Positions 1 to 8,014 of a DNA stretch of 64,000 nucleotides are shown piece by piece. The stretch is from SCQP01 sp050747745. GTDB taxonomy: Bacteria > Acidobacteriota > Terriglobia > Terriglobales > SCQP01. A program made the position numbers and the translations under genes. Each line of letters opens with the position of its first letter. Position 1 is the first letter of the stretch. The notes under the pieces were generated by a model that worked only from the letters and a program-made list of their open reading frames with translations, searched no databases and was not told where the DNA came from. The DNA lies in assembly GCA_050747745.1 (NCBI GenBank), contig JBOGKM010000103.1, positions 62,001 to 126,000 on the forward strand. Direction: 5' to 3'.

Positions 1-214
1 GGCAGGCGGCGGCACAAAGGAAGCAGGCGACGCATTTTTCCAGGCCATTTTCATCGCGCTGCTGGACGTGGACGCCGCGGAAGCGGGCTTCGAAGCGGAC
101 CGGCTCGTCGGGATAGAACTCGGTCACGGGAGGTAGGAACATGTTTTTGAGCGTGACTCCCAGACCTTGGGCGATGGCGCTCAGATCCTTGGCGGGCTGA
201 AGCAGATCGGGCAT
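1..214 (-). CDS. nuoI: NADH-quinone oxidoreductase subunit I (NuoI), N-terminal part, runs off the window
   Basis: Only the first 71 codons are present; the gene continues past base 1. NuoI carries two 4Fe-4S clusters in the peripheral arm of respiratory complex I. The visible peptide begins MPDLLQPAKDLSAIAQGL and reaches RDENGLEKCVACFLCAAAC, which is the start of the first 4Fe-4S ligand motif (CxxCxxC) typical of this family just after the conserved RGxHVxQRDENG stretch. The ATG at 214 is preceded by an exact TATAAT (minus strand, 227-222) with 7 nt between box and start, so no room for a Shine-Dalgarno site. The gene is divergent from rph, 23 bp away. Upstream nuo genes are not on this side, so nuoI may begin its own transcript here. 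Confidence 0.9.
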   Translation of the reverse strand, partial: MPDLLQPAKDLSAIAQGLGVTLKNMFLPPVTEFYPDEPVRFEARFRGVHVQQRDENGLEKCVACFLCAAAC

Positions 215-221
215 AGAAAAG

Positions 222-231
222 ATTATAGAAT
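222..231. promoter_or_regulatory. overlapping divergent -10 boxes between nuoI and rph
   Basis: In the 23-bp gap the minus strand reads TATAAT (227-222), 7 nt before the nuoI ATG. The plus strand reads TAGAAT (226-231), exactly 6 nt before the rph GTG. The two boxes overlap. No convincing -35 element is seen on either side. The positions predict leaderless transcripts in both directions. Confidence 0.5.
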
Positions 232-237
232 AGGCGG

Positions 238-972
238 GTGCGATTCGATGCGCGACAAGCCTCGCAGATGCGGGCGCTGCAGTTCGAGCCTGACTTTTTG
301 CCGACGGCGGAAGGCTCCGTACTGGTATCGGTGGGCAATACGCGGGTGGTGTGCACGGCCACGCTGGAGGAAAGCGTACCTGGATTTTTGCGGGGGCAGG
401 GGCTGGGGTGGGTGACGGCCGAGTACGCGATGCTGCCGCGGGCGACGTTGAGGCGCGAGCCACGGGAGGTGAACAAAGGGCGGGCTTCGGGACGGACGCT
501 GGAGATCCAGCGGCTGATTGGACGGGCACTGCGCGCGGTGGTGGAACGGGAGGCGCTGGGCGAGCGGACGCTGGTGCTGGATTGTGATGTGCTGCAGGCC
601 GACGGGGGAACGCGGACGGCGTCGGTGAGCGGGGCCTTTGTGGCGATGGCGATGGCGATGCAGAGGCTGCTGGAGGCGGGGAGGGTGAAGCGGCTGCCGC
701 TGCGTCAGTACCTGGCGGCGATCAGCGTAGGGATGGTGCAGGGCGAGGCGGTGCTGGACTTGAACTATCAGGAAGACTCGCACGCGGAAGTCGACATGAA
801 CGTGGTGATGACCGGCGACGGGCGCTACGCCGAGATTCAGGCGACGGCGGAAAGCCAGCCGTTCAGCGACGAGCAGGCACGCAAGCTGCTGGAGCTGGCG
901 CGGGCGGGTATCGGGCAGATCATGGAGGCGCAGCACGCGATTTTGAAGCTGCCGCTGGCGCGGATGGCATGA
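238..972 (+). CDS. rph: ribonuclease PH
   Basis: Phosphorolytic 3'-5' exoribonuclease that trims tRNA 3' ends. The 244-aa product matches the usual length. It opens MRFDARQASQMR, equivalent to the family MRPDGR start, which supports the GTG at 238. It contains EGSVLVSVGNTRVVCTA, the phosphate-binding RxxR region (residues about 77-90), and VLDLNYQEDSHAEVDMN, which holds the catalytic acidic residues near position 180. It overlaps rdgB by 4 bp (ATGA), and rdgB overlaps nth, so the three are one transcript. The start codon lies 6 nt after a TAGAAT box with no Shine-Dalgarno site. Confidence 0.95.
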   Translation: MRFDARQASQMRALQFEPDFLPTAEGSVLVSVGNTRVVCTATLEESVPGFLRGQGLGWVTAEYAMLPRATLRREPREVNKGRASGRTLEIQRLIGRALRAVVEREALGERTLVLDCDVLQADGGTRTASVSGAFVAMAMAMQRLLEAGRVKRLPLRQYLAAISVGMVQGEAVLDLNYQEDSHAEVDMNVVMTGDGRYAEIQATAESQPFSDEQARKLLELARAGIGQIMEAQHAILKLPLARMA

Positions 973-1559
973 GAATTTATCTGGCGACCGGCAATGCCGG
1001 CAAGGTAAGGGATTTTCGGGCGCTCGGATTGGCGATCGAGATGCTGCCGGGCTTCAGTTCCCTGCCCACGGCGGAGGAAACCGGCGGCTCGTTTGCCGAG
1101 AATGCACGGATCAAGGCGCTGTACTACGGGCGGCTCACCCAGGAAGCGGTGCTGGCAGACGATTCCGGGCTGGAAGTGGAGGCACTGGGCGGGGCACCGG
1201 GGGTGTACTCAGCGCGCTACGCAGGGCCGCACGGGGACGAGGCGGCCAACAGCCGATTGTTGCTGGAACGCTTGCAGGGTTTGGGGGAGGGGCAACGCAG
1301 GGCGCGGTTTGTATGCGCGCTGGCGCTGACGCGGCAGGGGGTGGTGCTGGGAGAGTTTGGGGGAACGGCGGAGGGACGAATCTTGGAGATGGCACGCGGC
1401 GGGGAGGGGTTTGGCTATGATCCGCTGTTTTATTCGGCGGAAGCGGGAGCGGGATTCGGCGAGCTGAGCGCGGAACAGAAAGGGCGGTACAGCCATCGCG
1501 GAGCGGCGGTGCGGGCTCTGATAGAGTGGATCGGTAGTGACGAAGCGCAAATTGCCTGA
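969..1559 (+). CDS. rdgB: dITP/XTP pyrophosphatase (HAM1/RdgB family)
   Basis: House-cleaning nucleotidase that hydrolyses dITP, dUTP-like and XTP bases to monophosphates. At 196 aa it is the normal length. It begins MRIYLATGNAGKVRDF (substrate-binding ATxNxxK-like motif), has SFAENARIKA and ADDSGLEVEALGGAPGVYSARYAG (metal/substrate-binding signature) and ends with SHRGAAVRAL. It overlaps the rph stop by 4 bp and the nth start by 23 bp. The rph-rdgB pairing is a very common bacterial arrangement. Confidence 0.95.
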   Translation: MRIYLATGNAGKVRDFRALGLAIEMLPGFSSLPTAEETGGSFAENARIKALYYGRLTQEAVLADDSGLEVEALGGAPGVYSARYAGPHGDEAANSRLLLERLQGLGEGQRRARFVCALALTRQGVVLGEFGGTAEGRILEMARGGEGFGYDPLFYSAEAGAGFGELSAEQKGRYSHRGAAVRALIEWIGSDEAQIA

Positions 1560-2184
1560 CCGGGTGCGCGCCATTCTGGATGGACTGGCGGAGGAATATC
1601 CGGACGCGCACTGCGCGCTGGTACACCATAGCGCGTGGGAGCTGCTGGTGGCCACCATTCTGTCGGCGCAATGCACGGACGTGCGGGTGAATATGGTCAC
1701 GCCGGGGCTATTCCGGAAGTACCCGATGGTCGCCGACATGGCGCGGCTGACGCCAGAAAAGCTGGAGACGGAAATTCGCAGCACCGGGTTTTACCACAAC
1801 AAGGCGAAGTCCGTTGTGGGCGCGGCGCGGCGGATCGTGGACGAGTACGGCGGCGAGGTGCCGGATGCGATGGAGGAGCTGCTGACGCTGCCGGGGGTGG
1901 CGCGCAAGACGGCCAACGTGGTGCTGGGGGTGTGGTTTCAACAGGCGAGCGGCATTGTGGTCGACACGCACGTGCAGCGCGTAAGCCAGCGGCTGGAGCT
2001 GACGCGCAATGAAGCGCCTGGGAAGATCGAAACAGACCTGATGCAGATCGTGCCCCAGGCGCAATGGATCGCCTTCAGCCACCGCGTGATCGCGCACGGG
2101 CGCTCGCTATGCGTGGCGCGCAAGCCCAAATGCGCTGCTTGCCCGATCGAGCCGCTATGCCACGCGCCGGACAAGACGGTGTAG
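1537..2184 (+). CDS. nth: endonuclease III (DNA glycosylase/AP lyase)
   Basis: Base-excision repair enzyme that removes oxidised pyrimidines and cuts the abasic site. The 215-aa protein has the helix-hairpin-helix LPGVARKTANVVLG, which contains the catalytic Lys, followed by VVDTHVQRVSQRL with the catalytic Asp. The C-terminal 4Fe-4S ligand set is C-x6-C-x2-C-x5-C (CVARKPKCAACPIEPLC). The GTG start at 1537 lies inside the end of rdgB (23-bp overlap), giving translational coupling. It is the last gene of rph-rdgB-nth. Downstream comes the convergent GH20 gene after 64 bp. Confidence 0.95.
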   Translation: MTKRKLPDRVRAILDGLAEEYPDAHCALVHHSAWELLVATILSAQCTDVRVNMVTPGLFRKYPMVADMARLTPEKLETEIRSTGFYHNKAKSVVGAARRIVDEYGGEVPDAMEELLTLPGVARKTANVVLGVWFQQASGIVVDTHVQRVSQRLELTRNEAPGKIETDLMQIVPQAQWIAFSHRVIAHGRSLCVARKPKCAACPIEPLCHAPDKTV

Positions 2185-2248
2185 GGGAATTGCGAGCATC
2201 CTGACGGCATGGGACGGTGGCGTCATGATGCGCGTATGGGAAACGGCG

Positions 2249-4315
2249 CTAGTGGACCAGCGGCGGGAGGGTGCCCTGGGAGTTGTAGGCGCGCTGGAGG
2301 CGGGTGAAGCGGCGGGCCTGCTGTTGCCAGTACATGCGCTCGCTGTCGTAGCGTACCAGGATGTTGCCGAGGAAATAGGGTGTGTTGCCCTCCAGCCAGA
2401 GCGCGCGATAGCCGCGACGCAGGGTGGTGACGCCGTCGCGCATGTCCTCGAGCAGGCCGTTGATGGAGTTGATGCGGTCGAAAATGAGGTTGACCTGGCG
2501 GCGGGAGAGGCCGGGCGTGGAAGCCTGGCGATAGAGCTGCGCGATCAAGACGGCGTATTCGGCCTTTTCGCCGAGGAAATCGAAACGGCGGGCGGCGAAT
2601 TCAACCGGCATTAACAGCTTGCGATTGCGCCGGGCGCCGTCGCGGTGGGCGGCCATGGAGGCGATGACATCCTCGGCGAGCAGGCGGAGCTGTGGGATGG
2701 CGGGCTGCATTTCGGTGTAAATTTTCTGGCCCTCGGGGCTGAAGGCGCGATGCCACACAAGCAGATCGCTGCCGTCGGCGTGGATGGTCTTTTCCAGAAG
2801 CACGTGGATCTGCGTGAGGGTGTCGATCTGGCGCAGGAAATGGTGGCCGTCGGCGCGGTAGAGAGCCCAGTCGTAGGCGTTCTGGAAACGCGGGAGGGAG
2901 GGATGGTTTTCCCAGCCTTCAGCGGCGCCCAGGGCGATGCCGTACCAGCAGTAGTCGAACATGCTCTCGCCGTCGTCATCCCAGGTGGTGTTGAGCAGAC
3001 CGGTGGAACCGAGGGCGCGTCCGTCGCGGACGAAGTTGACGATGTTGGGCGTGGCTTCGGCGTAGTCCGGGAAGATGCGGCTCCAGTTGCTGACGCCGGG
3101 CGCGACCCAGGTGTCGAGCCCCGCATCGGTGAAGGGCTGGATGAGCTTGACGAAACTTTGGCGTGGGGCGTAGTTCCAGGGCACCGCAATCATGTCTTTG
3201 GGCAGGCTGGAAAGGAGTTCAGGGTGGTTTTGGGCAATGTCGCCCCAGAACAGGATTTTGCGGTGATAGGGAGCCAGGCGGGCGGCGATGGCTTTGAGGT
3301 AGTTGAGATAGAGCGGGCCGGAGCCTTCGCTTACTTCCATGTCATGGGAGCGGCCGGTGCCGAGCTCGAAGGTTTCGTCGGCACCAATGTGAAAGAAGGG
3401 GCTGGGGAAATACTGTGCCAGCTCGGCATACATTTTGCCAATCAGGTCGAGCGATTGCGGGACCGCGGGTGAGAGCAGGCTGCCGTAGGGCTTTTCGACC
3501 AGATCCTGGAAGCGCTGTTCGCGCAGGCCGAGATGGAGGTGTCCGAAGGCTTCCTGTTCGGGAATGATGGTGATGTTGTAGCGGGCGGCGAGAGAGACGA
3601 GTTGCGTGGCTTCCGCGGGGGTAATGGCACCGCCGGGAACGGCCCAAATGGGGAGATTGGGATAGGCGAAGGTGTTTTCGAAATAGAGGACGAGGGCGTT
3701 GATTTTGAACTCGGCGAGCAGCGGAATGTCGCGCTGGAAGGCGGCGAGCGAGGGGATGGCGCCACGGCTGAGATCCATCTGCACGGCGCGCCAGCGCAGC
3801 GCGGGCCAGTCGAGGATGCGGAGGATGGGAACGGCGGCGGCTGGGGCGGCGCCGGGGAGGGGGTGAATGAGCTGGCGGAGGGTTTCGGCGCCGTAGAGCA
3901 GGCCGGCGGGCGAGGCGGCGATCACCACGGTCTGGCGGGGCGTCACCCAGAGCGCGTAGCCTTCGGCGCGGGCGGCGGCGGGGAGGGTCAGACCGGCGCG
4001 GGCGAGGAGATGGCGGCCGAGCTTGGTGTTGGCGCGGGCGAGGAGGATGGCGCCGTGACTGGAGTGGCGGATGCGGACGGGAAGGTGATCGATGGAGGAC
4101 AGCTCGCGTGCGAGCACGGCGGCGGCAAAGCGATCGCGTGGGGAGTTGCCAGCGACGGCGATGGTGAGGCGGCCGTGAAGGCGCAAGAGTCCGGGCCCTG
4201 GCGTGAGCTGGCGCGGGTAGGGAAGAAGTTCGAGTGGAGCGGATTGAGCCTGCAGGCCGAGGGCGAGGGCCAGAGCCAGCGGCAGGAGGAGAACCAGAGC
4301 ACGGATGCGAGGCAT
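2249..4315 (-). CDS. secreted glycoside hydrolase family 20 (beta-N-acetylhexosaminidase-like)
   Basis: 688 aa with an N-terminal signal peptide (hydrophobic LVLLLPLALALALGLQAQ, residues 7-24), so exported. Residues about 27-150 form the GH20b-like accessory domain and about 165-500 the TIM-barrel catalytic domain. FFHIGADETFELG contains the family's catalytic Asp-Glu pair (HIGADE). A helical C-terminal part of about 180 aa follows. Family members release terminal GlcNAc/GalNAc from chitin, glycans or peptidoglycan fragments; the exact substrate is not readable. The ATG shares one base with the ftsZ stop (TAATG), so it is probably translationally coupled to ftsZ. That partnership is unusual. 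Confidence 0.85.
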   Translation of the reverse strand: MPRIRALVLLLPLALALALGLQAQSAPLELLPYPRQLTPGPGLLRLHGRLTIAVAGNSPRDRFAAAVLARELSSIDHLPVRIRHSSHGAILLARANTKLGRHLLARAGLTLPAAARAEGYALWVTPRQTVVIAASPAGLLYGAETLRQLIHPLPGAAPAAAVPILRILDWPALRWRAVQMDLSRGAIPSLAAFQRDIPLLAEFKINALVLYFENTFAYPNLPIWAVPGGAITPAEATQLVSLAARYNITIIPEQEAFGHLHLGLREQRFQDLVEKPYGSLLSPAVPQSLDLIGKMYAELAQYFPSPFFHIGADETFELGTGRSHDMEVSEGSGPLYLNYLKAIAARLAPYHRKILFWGDIAQNHPELLSSLPKDMIAVPWNYAPRQSFVKLIQPFTDAGLDTWVAPGVSNWSRIFPDYAEATPNIVNFVRDGRALGSTGLLNTTWDDDGESMFDYCWYGIALGAAEGWENHPSLPRFQNAYDWALYRADGHHFLRQIDTLTQIHVLLEKTIHADGSDLLVWHRAFSPEGQKIYTEMQPAIPQLRLLAEDVIASMAAHRDGARRNRKLLMPVEFAARRFDFLGEKAEYAVLIAQLYRQASTPGLSRRQVNLIFDRINSINGLLEDMRDGVTTLRRGYRALWLEGNTPYFLGNILVRYDSERMYWQQQARRFTRLQRAYNSQGTLPPLVH

Positions 4316-5502
4316 TAGCTGGCGGTTTGGGCGTTGCCCAGGCGCAGAAAGGCGGGCACGTCGAGGTCATCTTCGTCGGCGGAGGCGGCAGCGGTGGGAG
4401 AAGGGGAAGGCGAGGGGACGGGGCTTTCCTTCGCGCTCCGAGTTGCGGAGGGCGCGGCTGCAGCAGCCACGGGCGCGGGATTCGGCGCCGGGGTGGCAGC
4501 CGCCGCGAGCGCGCGGTTCTGGATGTATTCGGCACGGAAGCCGGTAGCGATGACGGTGATCTTAATCTCGTCTTGCATGTCCTCGTTCAAGGTGGCGCCG
4601 AAGATGATGTTGGCGTCCTCGTGGGCGGCGGCCTGGATGACGCTGGAGGCTTCGTTGACCTCGGAGAGCATGAGATTGCTGGAGCCGCTGATGTTGATGA
4701 GAATGCCGCGGGCACCGTCAATCGAGGTGTTTTCCAGCAGCGGGCTGGAGATGGCGGCGCGGGCGGCCTCGACGGCGCGGTGGGGGCCGGAGGCGATGGC
4801 GGTGCCCATGATGGCATAGCCCATGCCGTGCATGATGGTGCGGATATCGGCGAAGTCGCGGTTGATAATGCCGGGAATGGTGATGATGTCGCTGATGCCC
4901 TGCACCGCCTGGCGGAGGATGTCGTCGGCGATGCGGAAGGATTCGACGAAGGCGGCGTTCTGGGCGACTTGCAGGAGGCGGTCGTTGGGAATGGTAATCA
5001 CCGTATCGACGGCCTCGGCGAGCTCGCGCAAACCCTGCTCGGCCTGAGCCATGCGGCGCTTACCCTCGAACTGGAAGGGCTTGGTGACGACGGCGACGGT
5101 AAGGGCGCCGAGTTCGTTGGCGAGGGAGGCGATGACGGGAGCGGCACCGGTGCCGGTGCCGCCGCCCAGACCGGCGGTGACGAAGACCATGTCGGCGCCT
5201 GCGAGGACTTCAAGAATTTTTTCGGTGTCCTCGAGAGCGGCCTGACGGCCCACCTGGGGATCGCTGCCGGCGCCGCGGCCGCTGGTGAGCTTGCCGCCGA
5301 GCTGAATCTTGACCGGCGCGAGGGAGAGTTTGAGGGCTTGCATGTCGGTGTTGGCGACGATGAAGTCGACGCCCTCGAGGTGGACATCAATCATGCGGTT
5401 GACGGCGTTGCCGCCGCCGCCGCCCACGCCCAGAACCTTGATGCGCGCGGCGGAGTGATCGTCATCATCGAGCATGAGGCGGATGGGGGATTCGAGGCTC
5501 AT
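4315..5502 (-). CDS. ftsZ: cell division protein FtsZ
   Basis: Tubulin-like GTPase that forms the division ring. The 395-aa protein contains the N-terminal nucleotide-binding GVGGGGGNAVNRM, the tubulin signature GGGTGTGAAP (about residue 107), and a T7 loop NRDFADIRTIM carrying the catalytic Asp. A C-terminal domain is followed by an Ala/Pro/Ser-rich linker (about residues 335-375). It ends with the conserved tail peptide DLDVPAFLRL, which binds FtsA/ZipA-type partners. No ftsA, ftsQ, murC or lpxC is nearby, so the gene stands outside a dcw cluster. It is followed, with a 1-base overlap, by the GH20 gene. The start is 8 nt downstream of a minus-strand TATACT box. Confidence 0.97.
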   Translation of the reverse strand: MSLESPIRLMLDDDDHSAARIKVLGVGGGGGNAVNRMIDVHLEGVDFIVANTDMQALKLSLAPVKIQLGGKLTSGRGAGSDPQVGRQAALEDTEKILEVLAGADMVFVTAGLGGGTGTGAAPVIASLANELGALTVAVVTKPFQFEGKRRMAQAEQGLRELAEAVDTVITIPNDRLLQVAQNAAFVESFRIADDILRQAVQGISDIITIPGIINRDFADIRTIMHGMGYAIMGTAIASGPHRAVEAARAAISSPLLENTSIDGARGILINISGSSNLMLSEVNEASSVIQAAAHEDANIIFGATLNEDMQDEIKITVIATGFRAEYIQNRALAAAATPAPNPAPVAAAAAPSATRSAKESPVPSPSPSPTAAASADEDDLDVPAFLRLGNAQTAS

Positions 5503-5510
5503 TTCGCTTT

Positions 5511-5518
5511 AGTATACT
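5511..5518. promoter_or_regulatory. palindromic bidirectional -10 element AGTATACT between ftsZ and ilvE
   Basis: The 22-bp gap between the divergent ftsZ and ilvE starts contains the perfect 8-bp palindrome AGTATACT. Read on either strand it gives TATACT, a 4-of-6 match to the -10 consensus. It lies 6 nt before the ilvE ATG and 8 nt before the ftsZ ATG. There is no Shine-Dalgarno site for either gene. Both transcripts would be leaderless or nearly so. Confidence 0.55.
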
Positions 5519-5524
5519 GGCCCC

Positions 5525-6472
5525 ATGCCCCTAACTCCGAGTGAGAAAATTTGGCGGAACGGCTCCATGGTGGCCTGGGAGGACGCCCGTATTCATGTCC
5601 TGTCACACGTGGTCAGCTACGGCTCGGCCCTGTTCGAAGGCTTGCGCTGCTATGCGACCCGCAACGGACCGGCGATTTTCCGGCTGGGCGACCACATGCG
5701 GCGGCTGCTGCAGTCGGCTAAGGTGTACCAGATGGAATGCGGGTACACGCAGGGCCAACTGGAACGGGCAGCGGTGGAATTGATTGCGGTGAACCACCTG
5801 CCGCAGGCGTATATCCGGCCGATTATCCTGCGCGGCTACGGCACGATGGGGATTGGGGTCAAGGTGGGCGACTGCCCCATCGAGACTTACATGGCGGCCT
5901 GGAACTGGAGCGATTACCTGGGCGGGAAGACGATTACCGAAGGGGTGGACGCGCGCATTTCCTCGTGGACGCGGCTGGCTCCCAATACACTGCCGGTGAT
6001 GGCCAAGGCGGCGGCCAACTACATGAATTCGCAGTTGATCAAGCAGGAGGCGCTGGCGGACGGCTACCAGGAGGGGATCGCGCTCGACGAGAGCGGGCAC
6101 ATCAGCGAGGCATCGGGCGAGAATGTGTTTTTATTGCGCAACGGGAAGCTGTACACGCCGCCGCTGGGATCGTCGGCGCTGGCGGGGATCACGCGGGATT
6201 CGGTGCTGCGCATTGCCGGGGACATGGGGCTGGAGGTGCTGGAGGAACCGCTGCCGCGGGAGATGATTTATTTGTCCGAGGAGGCGTTCTTCTGCGGGAC
6301 GGCGGTGGAGATCTCGCCCATCAAGACGGTGGATCACATTCCAGTGGGGGCGGGCAAGCGGGGGCCGATCACGCAGGCCATCCAGGACCGGTTTTTTGCC
6401 CTGGTGACGGGAGAAGCGAAAGACCAATACGGCTGGCTGACGCCGGTGGAGGCACCGGTAGGAGCGCGGTGA
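5525..6472 (+). CDS. ilvE: branched-chain amino acid aminotransferase (first copy)
   Basis: PLP-dependent class IV aminotransferase for Leu/Ile/Val and their 2-oxoacids. The 315-aa protein has SYGSALFEGLRCY, the PLP-lysine motif VMAKAAANYMNS (Lys near 160), SEASGENVFLLRNGKLYTPP and EAFFCGTAVEISPI, all typical of IlvE. A second, diverged copy lies at 13651. The region LRGYGTMGIGV differs from the equivalent LAYKASARIGV of copy two, suggesting different substrate preferences. The ATG follows TATACT by exactly 6 nt, so leaderless translation is likely. A broken Uma2 gene follows with a TGATG overlap. Confidence 0.93.
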   Translation: MPLTPSEKIWRNGSMVAWEDARIHVLSHVVSYGSALFEGLRCYATRNGPAIFRLGDHMRRLLQSAKVYQMECGYTQGQLERAAVELIAVNHLPQAYIRPIILRGYGTMGIGVKVGDCPIETYMAAWNWSDYLGGKTITEGVDARISSWTRLAPNTLPVMAKAAANYMNSQLIKQEALADGYQEGIALDESGHISEASGENVFLLRNGKLYTPPLGSSALAGITRDSVLRIAGDMGLEVLEEPLPREMIYLSEEAFFCGTAVEISPIKTVDHIPVGAGKRGPITQAIQDRFFALVTGEAKDQYGWLTPVEAPVGAR

Positions 6473-6799
6473 TGGCGGTCAAGACGCTGTGGAGCGAGGC
6501 TGAGTTCGACACGCTGGAGCGCGAGGAGCGCAAAAAATATGAGCTCAGCGCCGGAGCTGGCGGAGGCAGTGGTGTCGCCCTCGAATGACGCCAGCGAGGT
6601 GACGCTCAAAGGCAAGCAGTATTTGTTTTCCGGCGCAAAGCTGGTACCGATTGTGTATCCGCAAGCGCGCAAGGCTTACATTTACCGCCCGGGGGAGCGG
6701 CCGGAAACCCGCGCAGATGGACAAGTGCTGGACGCGGCCGAGATCCTACCGGGCTGGAGCATGGGACTGACCAAGCTGTTCGATTCGGTCCGGAGGTGA
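6472..6799 (+). pseudogene. Uma2-family (DUF820) PD-(D/E)XK nuclease remnant with internal out-of-frame deletion
   Basis: The ATG at 6472 opens MAVKTLWSEAEFDTLEREERKKYEL, which matches the N-terminus of Uma2 proteins (EEFxxLPxxEGxRYEL). Directly after KKYEL the family similarity jumps to the C-terminal part, but one frame away. There APELAEAVVSPSNDASEV continues to KLVPIVYPQARKAYIYRPG and AAEILPGWSMGLTKLF. About 80-90 codons that normally lie between these two parts, including much of the nuclease core, are missing. The N-terminal frame stops at 6586-6588. An internal ATG at 6539 could still make an 86-aa C-terminal peptide. It overlaps the convergent ispG end by 54 bp. The family assignment rests on motif memory. 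Confidence 0.7.
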
Positions 6800-8014
6800 G
6801 CCCGCGGGCGCGTAGTGCGAGGCGACGTAGTCTTCCAGGATGGCGATGAATTCCTCCGCCAGGCCTTCGCCGTGGAGGGTTTTTAGCAGGCGGCCATCCA
6901 CGAAGACGGGGGCTTTGGGATCCTCGAATGTGCCTGGCAGCGAGATGCCGATGTTCGCCTGGCGGCTTTCGCCCGGACCATTGACGACGCAGCCCATGAC
7001 GGCGACGGTGAGGGATTCGACGCCGGGGCGGTCACGGCGCCACTCCGGCATGCGCTGCTGGATATGGGAGTGAATGCGCTCGGCCATGGCCTGAAAAAAG
7101 GTACTGGTGGTGCGGCCGCAGCCGGGACATGCGGTGACCTGGGGGGTGAACGAGCGCAGCTCGAGGGATTGCAGAATTTGCTGGGCGACGCGGACTTCCT
7201 CGCAACGGTCGCCGTTGGGAGCGGGAGTGAGCGAGACACGGATGGTATCGCCGATGCCCTCCTGCAGCAGAACCGCGAGCGCAGCGGTAGAGGCGACGAT
7301 ACCCTTGGCGCCCATGCCGGCTTCAGTGAGGCCGAGATGAAGCGGGTAATCGCAGGAGGCGGCAAGTTGGCGGTAGACCAGGATCAGATCCTGGACGCCG
7401 GAGAGCTTGGCGCTGAGGATGATGCGATCGTGGGGCAGGCCGTGGCGCTCGGCGGCGGCGGCGGAGTCGAGCGCGGAGGCGACAATGGCGGCGATCATGA
7501 CCTGCTTGGCGGGGCGGGGCTGAGGGAGACGGGCGTTGTCGTCCATCATGCGCGTCAGTAGGGCCCGATCGAGCGATCCCCAGTTGACGCCGATGCGGAC
7601 CGGCTTATCGTGGCGCAGGGCACATTCGATCAGCGTCTGGAAGTTGGCGTAATCCTTGCGGCCGATGTCGGCGTTGCCGGGGTTGATGCGGAACTTGGCG
7701 AGGGCGGCGGCGCAATCGGGATAGCGGGTGAGCAGGAGATGTCCGTTGTAGTGAAAGTCGCCGATGAGGGGGACGGAGCAGCCGCGCTGTTCGAGGAGGT
7801 TGCGAATTTGGGGCACGGCACGGGCGGCAGCATCGGTGTTGACGGTGATGCGGACCAGTTCGGAACCGGAGCGGGCGAGCGCCTCGGCCTGGGCGGAGGT
7901 GGCGGCGGCATCGGCGGTATCGGTATTGGTCATGGACTGAATGACGATGGGATGGCCGCCGCCAACCCCTATGCCGCCGACGGAAACCGTGGTACTGAAC
8001 CGCCGGTCGGGCAT
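6746..8014 (-). CDS. ispG: 4-hydroxy-3-methylbut-2-enyl diphosphate synthase (flavodoxin/ferredoxin)
   Basis: Penultimate enzyme of the MEP isoprenoid pathway, a 4Fe-4S reductive dehydratase. The 422-aa protein has the N-terminal barrel (PIVIQSMTNTDTAD, LIGDFHYNGH, KFRINPGN) and the C-terminal cluster domain with ACPGCGRTT and MGCVVNGPGE, which supply the conserved cysteines. The ATG overlaps the rseP stop by one base (TGATG). It is the last gene of mgtE-like-uppS-cdsA-dxr-rseP-ispG. The last 25-30 residues extend beyond the conserved core and overlap the Uma2 remnant on the other strand. Confidence 0.96.
   Translation of the reverse strand: MPDRRFSTTVSVGGIGVGGGHPIVIQSMTNTDTADAAATSAQAEALARSGSELVRITVNTDAAARAVPQIRNLLEQRGCSVPLIGDFHYNGHLLLTRYPDCAAALAKFRINPGNADIGRKDYANFQTLIECALRHDKPVRIGVNWGSLDRALLTRMMDDNARLPQPRPAKQVMIAAIVASALDSAAAAERHGLPHDRIILSAKLSGVQDLILVYRQLAASCDYPLHLGLTEAGMGAKGIVASTAALAVLLQEGIGDTIRVSLTPAPNGDRCEEVRVAQQILQSLELRSFTPQVTACPGCGRTTSTFFQAMAERIHSHIQQRMPEWRRDRPGVESLTVAVMGCVVNGPGESRQANIGISLPGTFEDPKAPVFVDGRLLKTLHGEGLAEEFIAILEDYVASHYAPAGSPPDRIEQLGQSHAPAR

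Noticed and set aside
2185..2248. TGACG...CGTCA inverted arms between nth and GH20 as terminator
   Set aside because: Only 5-bp stem with a long loop and no T-run.
4234..5544. 436-codon plus-strand open frame opposite ftsZ
   Set aside because: Antisense shadow of ftsZ with Gly/Asp/Val bias; no family resemblance.
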